Virus record (IMG/VR): IMGVR_UViG_3300034522_000071 | Location: 1 to 46,053 of that record | From: a virus | Direction: 5' to 3' (one strand) | DNA: 46,053 nt | Shown here: positions 31,325 to 40,188 of the stretch, piece after piece | Position numbering within the stretch: position 1 is the first letter of the stretch | How the letters are laid out: each line of letters begins with the position of its first letter | Translations under genes and position numbers: made by a program | Notes under the pieces: generated by a model | Seen by the model: only the letters and a program-made list of their open reading frames with translations | What the model was told of the DNA's origin: nothing | Databases searched by the model: none

Positions 31325-34300
31325 ATGTCCATCGCCACCACCGATGTGAAGTTGCTCAAGAGTGAACGTCTGACCGATGAGGCTGACGGCGGCGGCCGCG
31401 CCACTGGCGTTGCTGTCGTGGACGGCGAGGTGAACAACGTCTTCACTGATCTGTCGCGCCTGGACCGCACGGTGGGCCGCATCAGCCTGCGCAAGCTGTT
31501 TGCCGGGGTGATGACCACCAATGCCGATGCCTACCTGGGCGCCCATGCCATCGTCACCGAGGGGCCGGCGGATCCGCGTGTCAGCGTGCTGCTATTCAAC
31601 ACCGGCAGCCAGACCGATGTGCGCCGAAACGCCCGCGATGCCATCGAAAGCTATGTGGCGGCGGCGTCGAGTGCTGCTTTCGAGCTGCTGGGAACCCAGC
31701 TCAGCGGCCAGCGTGCCATCGCCTGCGTGCAGCGCGAGGAGCAGCGTGTGCCCGAGGTGGGCGAGGTGTTCCAGCTGAACGGCGTGAACGGCACCCAGTA
31801 CGTGCGCCTGATGTCGGTCGATCAGCGCCTGGAACAGTTCACCTATGAATACAGCGCAGGTAATTTCCTCAACTTCACCCGCCGCCGTCTCGACCTGGGG
31901 CTGAGTGGCCCGCTGTTGTTTACCTTCCCGGGCGGCCAGGTGACCCCTGCAGGCACCACAGGTACGTCGCTGGATGGCCTCAACAAGGCTCGGGTGCTCA
32001 GCACCCAGGTGGCAGACGCCGCCCGCTATTTCGGCATCAGCAGGCTGGCCCAGGCCTGCGCTGTGGGTGACCTGAGCCTGCGGGTGGATTCTGTCTACAG
32101 CCAGTTGGTGCCGAGCACCACCAAGGAAAGCGCGCTGGTGGACCTGCTGGCTGGCTACCAGCGGCAGGTGTATCTGGCCTCTGGCCCGGCGCGGTCGCTG
32201 AACCTCAACATCGCGGCCGGCGCCGTGGCTGGCGAGTCGCGCACCTTCCTGGGTACTGGCTGCGCGCCGGGCTCGCTGACGCTGACTGTGAACGGCGGCA
32301 CCTTCACCGATGACCGTAAGGGCGCCCTGCGCTTTGCGTCCGGTGCCAACTGGCTCAGCAGCGGGCGCATCGACTACCAGACCGGCGAGATTACTCTGGT
32401 TCGCTCCGGCTCCAGTTGGACTGGTGCTGGCACGGTGAGCTATCAGCCCGGTGCGGCCGCCACGGGCGAAACTATCACCGGCGAGGTCGAGATCACCCTT
32501 GGCAGCCGCGGCTACGTATATACCTTGAACCTGGCCGGGGCCATCCCGCGTCGGGGTACGCTGTCAGTCAGCTACATGGCCCTGGGCAAGTGGTACGAGC
32601 TGCGCGACTACGGCGACGGCCTGCTGACGGGTGAGGGCGCGGGCACCATCAGCCTGGCCACCGGCAGCGTGTCGATCACGCTGAATGCGCTGCCCGATGT
32701 GGGCAGCTCGCTGGTGTACAGCTACATCAGTTCGGCCGACAACGCGGTGACCCAGCGTGCCGGCGGCAGTGTCGTGCCCAGCCTGGAGGTGCGTTTCACC
32801 CTGCCGCACAAGGGCATCCGCCCTGGCTCGCTGGTGGTCACCTACCTGGCCGGCAGCAGCACCAAGACCCTGACCGACAATGGGAACGGCGGCCTGGCCG
32901 GCTCAGGTGGCCTTGGCGCAATCACCTACGCCAGCGGCGAGCTGACCATGGTGCTGAGTACCACGCCATCAGGCGGCCTCACGTATACCTACGAGCAGGG
33001 TACGGTGGGCGGTAACGTACTGACGGTGACGAGCGATAGCAGTGGCATGGCGACCTTCACCATCCCCGGTGCACCGCTCAAGCCCGGCAGCGTGCGCGCT
33101 TCGTGGGTCACCAGCCGGCGCCAAGCGGCTCCTGCGCTGAACTGGGATGCGGTGCAGAGCGGAAACGCTTTGCCCGTTTTTGATGGTGTGGTGGATGTAT
33201 CCAAGGTTGCCGCAGACAACGGATCTGGCGGCTGGCAGGGAGGGGTGCTGGGTTCAATCAACTACAGCACGGGCGCCTGCACTCTGCAGGTGGCCTCGCT
33301 CTACAACTACAACGAGCACACCTACACCAATCGCCGGAAGGTGATGGACAACGGTGCGGTGACCCAGCCGGTACTGGTGACCACTCCGGTGGCCACGCGT
33401 GAGACCTTCGGCGGGGCGCTTTCGGTTGATAGCCAGTCGGCCGGTGTAACCGTGGTGGCGCAGACGGCGACCCAGGCGCAGCCGCCGATCACCCTCGATC
33501 TGCTGCCGGGTGTGGGCGAGGCAATCGTGCCGGGCTCGCTGCTGTTCAGCTGGAACGGATCTACCTACTGCGACCGTTCGGGGATTCTCTACCGCGATAT
33601 CGCCAGCAACACCAACGGCGGCACGGCGGTGGGCTCGGTTGACTATGCAGCTGCCCGCGCGACGCTCAACAGCTATGCCGGTAACGTGGCGGCGCCGGTC
33701 ACTATTCTGGCCTGCCTCACGGCCTCGGTCGGCTTCAGTGTCACCGCGCTCACCTTCCGCACGCCTGGTGCGCCATTGCGGCCGGGTAGCCTGCAGATTT
33801 CGGTAGTGCGTACCGACACCGGGGCGGTGGTCACCGGCACGGCGAATGCGAGCGGCGTGATTGATGCCGGCATTATCCAGGGCTCGGTCGATATCGCCAC
33901 AGGCATCGCCCGGGTGGTGTTCACCACCAACGTGGCGGATGAGACCGGCGCAAGTGACGTGCCGGTGATCCCGATCCTGGCGCGCTACAACGCGGTGGTG
34001 CAGACCCAGCTGCCGCTTGATGCGGGCCTGCTGGGCCTTGATCCGGTACGCCTGCCGGCCGACGGGCGAGTGCCAATCTTCCGCGAGGGCGGGGTGCTGG
34101 TGATTCACCACACCGCTGAAACGGTGGTTGCCAGCCCGGCGCCAGGCGGCACCGTGTCGCTTGCGCGACAGCAGCAGGCGGTCATCGCGGTGGTGGATGC
34201 CAACGGCCTGGCGCTGCGGGCGGCGTCCTACAGTGCCGACCGCGATGCAGGGAGCGTCACCTGGGCCAACCCACTGGTGCTGCAAGCCGAGGACGGATCA

Positions 34301-34906
34301 CCGCTGACCTTGCCGCTGAGGATCCGCGACCGGGTGGAGCACATGACTATGTGCACTGAGGTGCAGATTACCGGCGAGATCGGCATCAGCTCTCCGGTGC
34401 CATGGGCCCTGCCAGCTGGCGAGGCGAAGGTCTCCAGTGCCGTTGCTTGGGGCGATCTGCAGTCGCGGATTCACGGCTGGTTTACCCAGCAGACGTGGAG
34501 CCAGGGCGCGCCGAACTGGACCGATGCGCCGATCGGCAACACCACCACCGCGCAATACAACAGCCTGGGCTATCCGCAGGTCATCACCAACAAGGGCGCC
34601 ATCGACGGTAAGTGGGCGCTGGTCTTCACAAGTGCTTCGGCTTTCCAGGTGGTGGAGGAAAAGCTCGGCGTCATCACCACCGGCAACATCACCAGCGATT
34701 GCGCTCCGATCAACCCGCTGACCGGTGAGCCCTACTTCCTGATTAAAAAGGAAGGATGGGGCAGCGGCTGGGCAGCATCCAATGCGGTGCGCTTCAACAC
34801 GGACGCCGCCCTGGGCCCGTTGTGGGTGATCCGCACGGTGATCAGCGGGCAGGGCACGGTGGATGACGACGAGTTCAAGCTGCAGATCAGAGGAGATGCG
34901 GACTGA
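31325..34906 (+). CDS. Large tail protein with repeated beta modules
   Basis: The 1193-residue protein has an N-terminal domain of about 290 residues (LTDEADGGGRATGVAVVDGE, RRNARDAIESYVAAASSAAF). Six modules of about 85-90 residues follow, each with a start such as PGSLTLTV, RGTLSVSYMA, PGSLVVTYLA, PGSVRASWV, PGSLLFSW or PGSLQISV, at about residues 313, 405, 497, 585, 732 and 816. Most continue with a DNGxG or equivalent turn and a GxIxYxTG strand. The C-terminal part contains VITNKGAIDGKWALVFTSAS and FQVVEEKLGVITTGNITSD. The modules look like stacked Ig-like or related sandwich domains, typical for tail-surface and host-binding structures. It is not lambda gpJ-like. Confidence 0.75.
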   Translation: MSIATTDVKLLKSERLTDEADGGGRATGVAVVDGEVNNVFTDLSRLDRTVGRISLRKLFAGVMTTNADAYLGAHAIVTEGPADPRVSVLLFNTGSQTDVRRNARDAIESYVAAASSAAFELLGTQLSGQRAIACVQREEQRVPEVGEVFQLNGVNGTQYVRLMSVDQRLEQFTYEYSAGNFLNFTRRRLDLGLSGPLLFTFPGGQVTPAGTTGTSLDGLNKARVLSTQVADAARYFGISRLAQACAVGDLSLRVDSVYSQLVPSTTKESALVDLLAGYQRQVYLASGPARSLNLNIAAGAVAGESRTFLGTGCAPGSLTLTVNGGTFTDDRKGALRFASGANWLSSGRIDYQTGEITLVRSGSSWTGAGTVSYQPGAAATGETITGEVEITLGSRGYVYTLNLAGAIPRRGTLSVSYMALGKWYELRDYGDGLLTGEGAGTISLATGSVSITLNALPDVGSSLVYSYISSADNAVTQRAGGSVVPSLEVRFTLPHKGIRPGSLVVTYLAGSSTKTLTDNGNGGLAGSGGLGAITYASGELTMVLSTTPSGGLTYTYEQGTVGGNVLTVTSDSSGMATFTIPGAPLKPGSVRASWVTSRRQAAPALNWDAVQSGNALPVFDGVVDVSKVAADNGSGGWQGGVLGSINYSTGACTLQVASLYNYNEHTYTNRRKVMDNGAVTQPVLVTTPVATRETFGGALSVDSQSAGVTVVAQTATQAQPPITLDLLPGVGEAIVPGSLLFSWNGSTYCDRSGILYRDIASNTNGGTAVGSVDYAAARATLNSYAGNVAAPVTILACLTASVGFSVTALTFRTPGAPLRPGSLQISVVRTDTGAVVTGTANASGVIDAGIIQGSVDIATGIARVVFTTNVADETGASDVPVIPILARYNAVVQTQLPLDAGLLGLDPVRLPADGRVPIFREGGVLVIHHTAETVVASPAPGGTVSLARQQQAVIAVVDANGLALRAASYSADRDAGSVTWANPLVLQAEDGSPLTLPLRIRDRVEHMTMCTEVQITGEIGISSPVPWALPAGEAKVSSAVAWGDLQSRIHGWFTQQTWSQGAPNWTDAPIGNTTTAQYNSLGYPQVITNKGAIDGKWALVFTSASAFQVVEEKLGVITTGNITSDCAPINPLTGEPYFLIKKEGWGSGWAASNAVRFNTDAALGPLWVIRTVISGQGTVDDDEFKLQIRGDAD

Positions 34907-35910
34907 TGGCAAGGGTTTATCACCGTGATCAGGCCGGCGCGCCAGCGCTGGTCTTTAGCACTGGCACCGGCCACGCCAATCACTGGGCCTCGCTCAAGGC
35001 CATCATCAAGGGGGCGTTGGTGAGCGGCTACGGCAGCGTGCCGGGGGCGGGCTGGGAGCTGATTGCCGAGGGGGCCAACTACCTGGTTCTGAGGAATGGC
35101 AGCCACTCGGGGTACATCTGCTTTACCTATGACACCCGGGCCAGCGCCACCAGTGGCCGGGTTGAGGTATGGCTGGCAGAGACCTTCACCGGTATGAGCG
35201 GTGACTGGATGACTGGGGATGGCCTTCGTTCCGGCGTGGCGGCTAACAATGGCGTGCCGCACACGCTGGGGCTGAGCTATGCCTTCTACGCTTCGGCGGT
35301 TGTGTCATGGGTGATCATTGCCGACGAAAAATCGGCAGTGCTGAGTATCTCCACCTCGACCTCAACAACTGTGCCGAATGATGGCATCGCCTCTTTGCCA
35401 AGCGAGTCGCGGCCTGTGCTGTTGGCATTTGGGGAGGATACCGAGGGAATCTTCCTGGCGCTGGGTGGGGAAAACACTGCGCCCGGTGTCCTGGGGCCGT
35501 CCATCAGGAACTACTTCGCCGTCAATGGTTTCACGACGCTACGTGATCCGAAAACCAATCTGCTCGTGGGAAGTTCTGCGCTGGGCGCCGGCACCCCCGG
35601 CTTGAGTACTCGGAACGCAAGCCACACTGCCATAACGCTGATCAAGGCAGTTGATCAGGTGCGCGTCTCATGGGCCGGGGCGGTGTCGGGAGAGCATGCG
35701 CAGGGCGGATATATTCGCGGCGTGACTATCCCTGGGCTTCTTCATGCACACGTGTGCGGTGCGGTTGCGGGCAGCCTGGGGCATACGAGCTACAACTCCA
35801 GAAGCATCCATGTCCCAGTGCAGCTTGCCGGCTCCGATTACTACGCAGCTTTCCAGTCGCAGGCCTCTGTCGCAATCCTTTTGTCGGCTAACCCGGTGCT
35901 TTGGGCATGA
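34906..35910 (+). CDS. Tail protein of unknown function
   Basis: A 334-residue, glycine- and serine-rich beta protein whose ATG overlaps the preceding stop and whose end overlaps the next start. It begins ARVYHRDQAGAPALVFSTGT and includes YLVLRNGSHSGYICFTYDTR. It lies in the tail tip block, downstream of the large tail protein. I recognise no family. Confidence 0.75.
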   Translation: MARVYHRDQAGAPALVFSTGTGHANHWASLKAIIKGALVSGYGSVPGAGWELIAEGANYLVLRNGSHSGYICFTYDTRASATSGRVEVWLAETFTGMSGDWMTGDGLRSGVAANNGVPHTLGLSYAFYASAVVSWVIIADEKSAVLSISTSTSTTVPNDGIASLPSESRPVLLAFGEDTEGIFLALGGENTAPGVLGPSIRNYFAVNGFTTLRDPKTNLLVGSSALGAGTPGLSTRNASHTAITLIKAVDQVRVSWAGAVSGEHAQGGYIRGVTIPGLLHAHVCGAVAGSLGHTSYNSRSIHVPVQLAGSDYYAAFQSQASVAILLSANPVLWA

Positions 35911-36689
35911 TCACAACCTCCCTGCTGTCCGTTGGTGTAGATGCCTGGGCTCCCATTCCGATGGTGGTCTTGCGCTTTCGTTTGCTTCGCGAGGGTGAGG
36001 TCACGCCAGCCACAAAGACGCTGAGGCTCTATCGCAGCTGGGCATCGGCGTGGGATATCTGCTTATCCTTCCAGGCCGAGGCCGGCAATGGAGGGGAGTA
36101 CACCCAGGCCACCAGGGTCAGCCTGGCCACGCTGTTGGAGCAGGGTGAGTGGTTGGTAGGCGGCAATGATCCGACACCGCCGCGCAAGACACGAGCCGCC
36201 TACCTCGCTTTCACCCAGGGTGGTGACTACACCTTCAACATCACCAGCGGTGAGGGCGCCCAGCAGGGTGATCCCGCCCAGGTGGATGGACTGGTGCGTG
36301 TTGATGGGCAGTCCGCAAGCCGGGAGATCGTGCTGGTGGAGCGTCCCGCTGATGGGCAGTGGCGTTTGGCTGGCTACGGTTCTACCCCTGGGGGAGCGGG
36401 CAAAATTGATGTGCGCGTGACCGGCGGTGAGCTTTACGCGCTGAGCATCGATGACGTTGGGGTGGCCTTTGCTCCCTATCTTGTTGTTGCGGTTGGGCAG
36501 CGCATCCGGCCTTCAGTCTTCACCGGAGTGCTCTACCAGGTCACCGAGCCTGGTGTGCTGCCGGCGACTGAGCCAGCCTGGTGGCCGATCACCAGCGAGG
36601 GCTCGCGCGAGCTGGGCACGGCCCGCGCCGAGGCGGTGCGCTACTACCGACCACTGGCCCATGGGCCTGTCACTGCGGAGCCAAGTTGA
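35907..36689 (+). CDS. Tail protein of unknown function
   Basis: About 260 residues from the ATG at 35907 (MITTSLLSVGVDAWAPIPMV); a TTG two codons upstream is possible. The protein is beta-rich and includes an Ig-like stretch (AGKIDVRVTGGELYALSIDD). The last part, FTGVLYQVTEPGVLPATEPA, resembles carbohydrate-binding or tail-tip appendage segments seen in phage proteins. The ATG overlaps the upstream stop and the stop overlaps the next ATG. Confidence 0.72.
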   Translation: MITTSLLSVGVDAWAPIPMVVLRFRLLREGEVTPATKTLRLYRSWASAWDICLSFQAEAGNGGEYTQATRVSLATLLEQGEWLVGGNDPTPPRKTRAAYLAFTQGGDYTFNITSGEGAQQGDPAQVDGLVRVDGQSASREIVLVERPADGQWRLAGYGSTPGGAGKIDVRVTGGELYALSIDDVGVAFAPYLVVAVGQRIRPSVFTGVLYQVTEPGVLPATEPAWWPITSEGSRELGTARAEAVRYYRPLAHGPVTAEPS

Positions 36690-38473
36690 TGCTGACGGTT
36701 GAAGTGGGTGGTGGTTGGAGCGCAGCGCGCCGAGCCGACCGCCAGGGCGCCGGCTTGCCCTGGAATGCCCTAGCCAGGCGTGATGCCCAGCCGCGCCTGC
36801 CATGGGGCGATGGCCAGCGCCGTGACCAGGCCGCCATGGCGATGCCCTGGGATGCGGTGCCGCAGCTCGACACGGCCACCGCTGCGGTCTGGGGTATCGC
36901 CATGGCGCTGAGCGGCCAGCAGAGCGCGCAGCCGTGGAGCTGGGTGCCGAGCAAGGACATGGCGCTGGTGGCGGGCTGGGACCGCACCTTGCGTGCGCTC
37001 GATCTGCGCCTGGTGCTGATCTACAACCCGGTGCCGGCCACCAAGGATGTGGCCAACCGCATCCGGGCGCGGCGCTCCAATGAATACGGCCCGCGCTTCG
37101 ACTCAGCCCGCGCCATCGAGGCCAGCCTGTATGTGCCAGGCACTGAGGCGCTGGGGTTCAGCTTCGGCGGCCAAGCCTACGTGCCGAGCACCACGCCGCT
37201 GGTGTTCTTCGACTTCCGCTACGTGCCGGCAACGCCCGCCATCCAGCCGACCGACACAGGCGGCGTGGGTGTGCGGTGGCAGGATGCGCGGCGGGTCAAC
37301 CTGGCCATGCGTGTGCCCTGGGGCAGGGCGCGGCGCCTGGATGGGCCGCTCACCGGCTTGCCCTATGTGGACTACCCCGGCCCGGTGAAGCCCTTGCCCG
37401 AGCCGCCGCCTGATCCCGAGATTCTGGACACCTACATGATCGCCAACATCGTTAACGTGGTGGTGCTGCCGTCGCGCACGCCCATCGAGGTCAAGAATGT
37501 CCGCGTCGGCCTGGACAAGGACAGCTTCAGCTGGAAATTCAGCTGCGACATTTTCACCCGCGCGGCCCTCGAACTGGTCAAGCCGGGCGAGGAGGGCGGC
37601 AAGGAGATCGAAGTCAGCATCAATGGCTGGGTCTGGGTCATCCTGGTGGAGCGCTACACGCGCAGCCGCAAGTTCGCCAGCGAGGCCTACGCCATCAACG
37701 GCTCCAGCCGCACCCAGCTGCTGGCCGCGCCCTACGCGCCGCTGCGCACGGCCCTCAACAATGCACCGATCAACGCCCGCCAGGCGGCCCAGGCCGAGCT
37801 GCTGAATACGGGCTTCACCCTGGAATGGGATGCCGAGAATGTGGGGCCGCCCGACTGGACCTTCCCGCCCGGCGCATTCAGCTACCAGAGCCAGACGCCC
37901 ATGCAGGTGATCGCGCGCATCGCCGAGACTGTGGGCGCCTTCGTGCGGCCGGCGCGGGACTCCGACACCCTGGAGGTGCGACCGACCTACGAGGCGGCGC
38001 CCTGGGCCTGGGGCGACCCGGATGCCCCCATCGAGCGGATCATCCCGCCGATCATGATGACCAGCCTGGATGGCGAATGGACCCCGCAGCCGGCGTGGAA
38101 TGCCTGCTACACCTCGGGCACCTCGCACGGCTGCTCGATGCTGGTCCGCCGAGCCGGCACGGCCGGCGACAACCCGACAGCGGATGTGCATGACGACTGG
38201 CTGACGGATCAGCCGGCCAACCGCCAGCGCGGGCTGCACGAGCTGAGCAAGGGCGGGAACGTGGAGATCGTCGGCACCACGATCCCGCTGTTCCACACCA
38301 GTGACGACAAAGGGGTGGGGCTGGTCCTGCCCGGCATGCTCTGCAAGGTGCCGGAGGAGACGGGCGCTTGGGTTGGGCTGTGCCTCTCGGTCGAGATCTC
38401 GGCGAGCGGCAGCGGGGCATCCAAGGTGGAACAACAACTCAAGCTGGAGCGGCACCACTCATGGCCACAGTGA
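36689..38473 (+). CDS. Tail-tip hub-like protein
   Basis: I place the start at the ATG at 36689, overlapping the upstream TGA, giving 594 residues; the longer frame to 36581 lies inside the upstream gene. The first 270 residues are rich in Trp, Arg and Ala. From about residue 290, IVNVVVLPSRTPIEVKNVRV and FSWKFSCDIFTRAALELVKP begin a part with the layout of baseplate or tail-tip hub proteins. The end (LPGMLCKVPEETGAWVGLCL) resembles the beta segments of such hubs. I propose it as the hub protein that closes the tail tube. Confidence 0.65.
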   Translation: MLTVEVGGGWSAARRADRQGAGLPWNALARRDAQPRLPWGDGQRRDQAAMAMPWDAVPQLDTATAAVWGIAMALSGQQSAQPWSWVPSKDMALVAGWDRTLRALDLRLVLIYNPVPATKDVANRIRARRSNEYGPRFDSARAIEASLYVPGTEALGFSFGGQAYVPSTTPLVFFDFRYVPATPAIQPTDTGGVGVRWQDARRVNLAMRVPWGRARRLDGPLTGLPYVDYPGPVKPLPEPPPDPEILDTYMIANIVNVVVLPSRTPIEVKNVRVGLDKDSFSWKFSCDIFTRAALELVKPGEEGGKEIEVSINGWVWVILVERYTRSRKFASEAYAINGSSRTQLLAAPYAPLRTALNNAPINARQAAQAELLNTGFTLEWDAENVGPPDWTFPPGAFSYQSQTPMQVIARIAETVGAFVRPARDSDTLEVRPTYEAAPWAWGDPDAPIERIIPPIMMTSLDGEWTPQPAWNACYTSGTSHGCSMLVRRAGTAGDNPTADVHDDWLTDQPANRQRGLHELSKGGNVEIVGTTIPLFHTSDDKGVGLVLPGMLCKVPEETGAWVGLCLSVEISASGSGASKVEQQLKLERHHSWPQ

Positions 38474-38697
38474 ACCCGTGGAAGCGATTCATCGGCCTGC
38501 TGCCCGGCGGCGTGCGCACCGTGGGTACGGTCAAGGCCATCAACACGGGCGCCGGTATCAGCGAGGTGGAGCTGCGCACCGGCACCCGCGTGAGCGTGCG
38601 TGGTGTGGACGTGCCCTTGAACAACAAGGCCTACATAGCGGACGGGCTGATCACCGGGCCGGCGCCGAGCCTGCCGCACTTCGATGTGGATGTTTAG
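38461..38697 (+). CDS. Small tail-tip protein
   Basis: A 78-residue protein starting at the ATG at 38461, inside the end of the hub-like gene. It reads NPWKRFIGLLPGGVRTVGTV followed by strands (EVELRTGTRVSVRGVDVPL) resembling an OB-like barrel. It is the last rightward gene of the tail block. I recognise no named family. Confidence 0.72.
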   Translation: MATVNPWKRFIGLLPGGVRTVGTVKAINTGAGISEVELRTGTRVSVRGVDVPLNNKAYIADGLITGPAPSLPHFDVDV

Positions 38698-38903
38698 TCG
38701 AGGTCGGCTTCCACAAGCTCCTCGCGGGCTATGCACAGGAGCTGGGGCACATTGAAGTCCAGTCTGGCCCTGGTGTTCTGTGAGGCCACCAGACGTACGG
38801 AGATGCCGCCCTGCAGTGCTTCCCACAGCTCCTGTGGGGTGGTGCCTTCGGCGACTTCGAGAACAACGGATTCGCCAACGCGGCGGGTTACGGTGAGCCC
38901 CAT
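38694..38903 (-). CDS. Phage-encoded CsrA-family protein, RsmN/RsmF-like
   Basis: From the ATG at 38903 (SD AGAGG) the protein has 69 residues. It opens with LTVTRRVGESVVL, matching the first strand of CsrA (LILTRRVGE). It ends with RARLDFNVPQLLCIAREELV, matching the RIGVNAPKEVxVHREEI strand and helix, including the RNA-contacting Arg of REEI. Between them, about 15 extra residues (AEGTTPQELWEALQG) form a probable helix. The same kind of inserted helix marks Pseudomonas RsmN/RsmF, so I place it nearer to RsmN than to RsmA. It would bind GGA-containing RNA loops and could redirect host translation or regulate phage messages. It is transcribed against the late operon with 38976-39179. Confidence 0.82.
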   Translation of the reverse strand: MGLTVTRRVGESVVLEVAEGTTPQELWEALQGGISVRLVASQNTRARLDFNVPQLLCIAREELVEADLD

Positions 38904-38975
38904 TTGAACCTCTGTGCGAGAGCCACCTTCCGTGGCGACCGTCGAAGCGTAGACCAATTCGCGCCGGCGTGTGGC

Positions 38976-39179
38976 TCAGCCGGGGTGGTCTTCAGTGTTC
39001 GGGCCGATAAGCGCGCTGGCTATCCGGCGCAACTCGGCATGGGCCGCCAGTCGCTCCTCGGCCGTCAGCGCCTCTTCGGCGAACGCTTCGGCCGCCGCCT
39101 CGGCATCGAGGACCTGCGCCGCTGCGAACTGCCGCGCTACCCGCCTGGCCAGGCCCTGACGTACCAGCTTGTTACCCAT
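38976..39179 (-). CDS. Small phage protein upstream of the RsmN-like gene
   Basis: A 67-residue, Ala-rich helical protein (GNKLVRQGLARRVARQFAAA, then EEALTAEERLAAHAELRR). I prefer the ATG at 39179, with GAGAGG 5 bases ahead, over the GTG at 39185. It precedes the RsmN-like gene on the same strand by 72 bases, so they probably share a transcript. I recognise no family. Confidence 0.65.
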   Translation of the reverse strand: MGNKLVRQGLARRVARQFAAAQVLDAEAAAEAFAEEALTAEERLAAHAELRRIASALIGPNTEDHPG

Positions 39180-39236
39180 AACCACCTCTCAACTTGTGCC
39201 GGCGGATTGAACCCCGCCTGCCGCGCCAATTCAACC

Positions 39237-39259
39237 GCCCGCCTTGTGCGGGCTTTTTT
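39237..39259 (+). terminator. Rho-independent terminator before the lysin gene
   Basis: GCCCGC (39237-39242), loop CTTGT, GCGGGC (39248-39253) and six T. It is very similar to the terminator at 31282, including the following TGTGCC and SD. Confidence 0.85.
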
Positions 39260-39274
39260 GTGCCTGGAGGATTC

Positions 39275-39790
39275 ATGACCCCAAGAGAAGCTCGCAACGG
39301 CCCGGTGGCCGATGCGCTGTTGCTGCTGCCCGCCAAGATGACCAGTCCGCAGGCCGAGCTGATGTTGCTGGCGATCGGTCTGCAGGAATCAGAACTCAAG
39401 CACCGCCGCCAACACGGCAATGGCCCGGCGCGCTCCCTGTGGCAGGCCGAGCAGGGCGGCGGGATGGTCGCCGGCCTGCTCGGCTTCCATAACCAGGGCG
39501 TGCAGGATCTGGCGCGCGGGCTGTGCGCCGTGCGTGGCGTGCCGGCGCAGCCGCGTGCTGTCTGGGAAGCGATCGAGCACGACGACGTGCTGGCCGCCGG
39601 CCTGGCGCGGCTGCTGCTCTACACCGATCCAGCCAGGCTGCCGGGCCTCGATGACGAAGAGGGCGCCTGGCAGCTGTACCTGCGCACCTGGCGCCCCGGC
39701 GCCTTCACCCGCGGCGCTGCGCCGAAGCGCGCAGAGCTGCGCCAGAAGTGGGCGAGGAACTACACCCAGGCGCTGGAGGTGGTGCGGTGA
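39275..39790 (+). CDS. Endolysin-like protein, lysozyme/transglycosylase type
   Basis: From the ATG at 39275 (SD TGGAGG, spacing 4) the product has 171 residues. The first part, LMLLAIGLQESELKHRRQHG, has the helix-Glu pattern of the lysozyme/lytic transglycosylase fold (catalytic Glu in LQES), followed by GNGPARSLWQAEQGGG. It precedes the i-spanin and o-spanin genes directly, the standard order of a lysis cassette. There is no signal peptide, so release would need the holins. The upstream extension of the frame to 39194 crosses the terminator and is rejected. Confidence 0.75.
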   Translation: MTPREARNGPVADALLLLPAKMTSPQAELMLLAIGLQESELKHRRQHGNGPARSLWQAEQGGGMVAGLLGFHNQGVQDLARGLCAVRGVPAQPRAVWEAIEHDDVLAAGLARLLLYTDPARLPGLDDEEGAWQLYLRTWRPGAFTRGAAPKRAELRQKWARNYTQALEVVR

Positions 39791-40188
39791 GCGGCTTGTT
39801 GAAACTGGTGCCCGCCTGGGTGTGGGCTGCCCTTGCTGGCTTGCTGCTGGCCACCCTGGTGGGCGGCGCACAGGAGATCCGCGTCAGTCTGCTGTACAAG
39901 CAGCTGCAGGCCGAGCAGGGCGGGCGCTTGGAGGATGCTGGCAAGCTCGGCGCATGCCGTGAAACGCGCGGCACTCTTCTGGTCCAACTGAGCGAGCAGA
40001 ACCAGGCCATGGCCAGCCTGCGGCAGGCTGCCGCCGCCCGCGCGGCGCTGGCCGAGCAGGCGCAGCAGCAAGCCAGACGGGCTGCTGAGCATGACTACCA
40101 GGCTGCCAACCGCCTGCAGCGGGAGCGCACCGGCGGAGATGCCTGCGTCGCCTCAGAAGCGGTGATCAACCAGGAGCTGGGTCTATGA
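39787..40188 (+). CDS. i-spanin (Rz-like)
   Basis: From the GTG at 39787, overlapping the lysin stop, the protein has 133 residues. One N-terminal transmembrane segment (VWAALAGLLLATLVGG) is followed by a long periplasmic coiled coil rich in Gln, Ala and Arg (ALAEQAQQQARRAAEHDYQA). That is the topology of Rz-type inner-membrane spanins. The end overlaps the o-spanin start by 4 bases. Confidence 0.85.
   Translation: MSGLLKLVPAWVWAALAGLLLATLVGGAQEIRVSLLYKQLQAEQGGRLEDAGKLGACRETRGTLLVQLSEQNQAMASLRQAAAARAALAEQAQQQARRAAEHDYQAANRLQRERTGGDACVASEAVINQELGL

Noticed and set aside
36581-36688. N-terminal extension of the hub-like tail protein
   Set aside because: It overlaps the upstream gene by over 100 bases; the ATG at 36689 gives the ATGA-type overlap seen throughout this operon.
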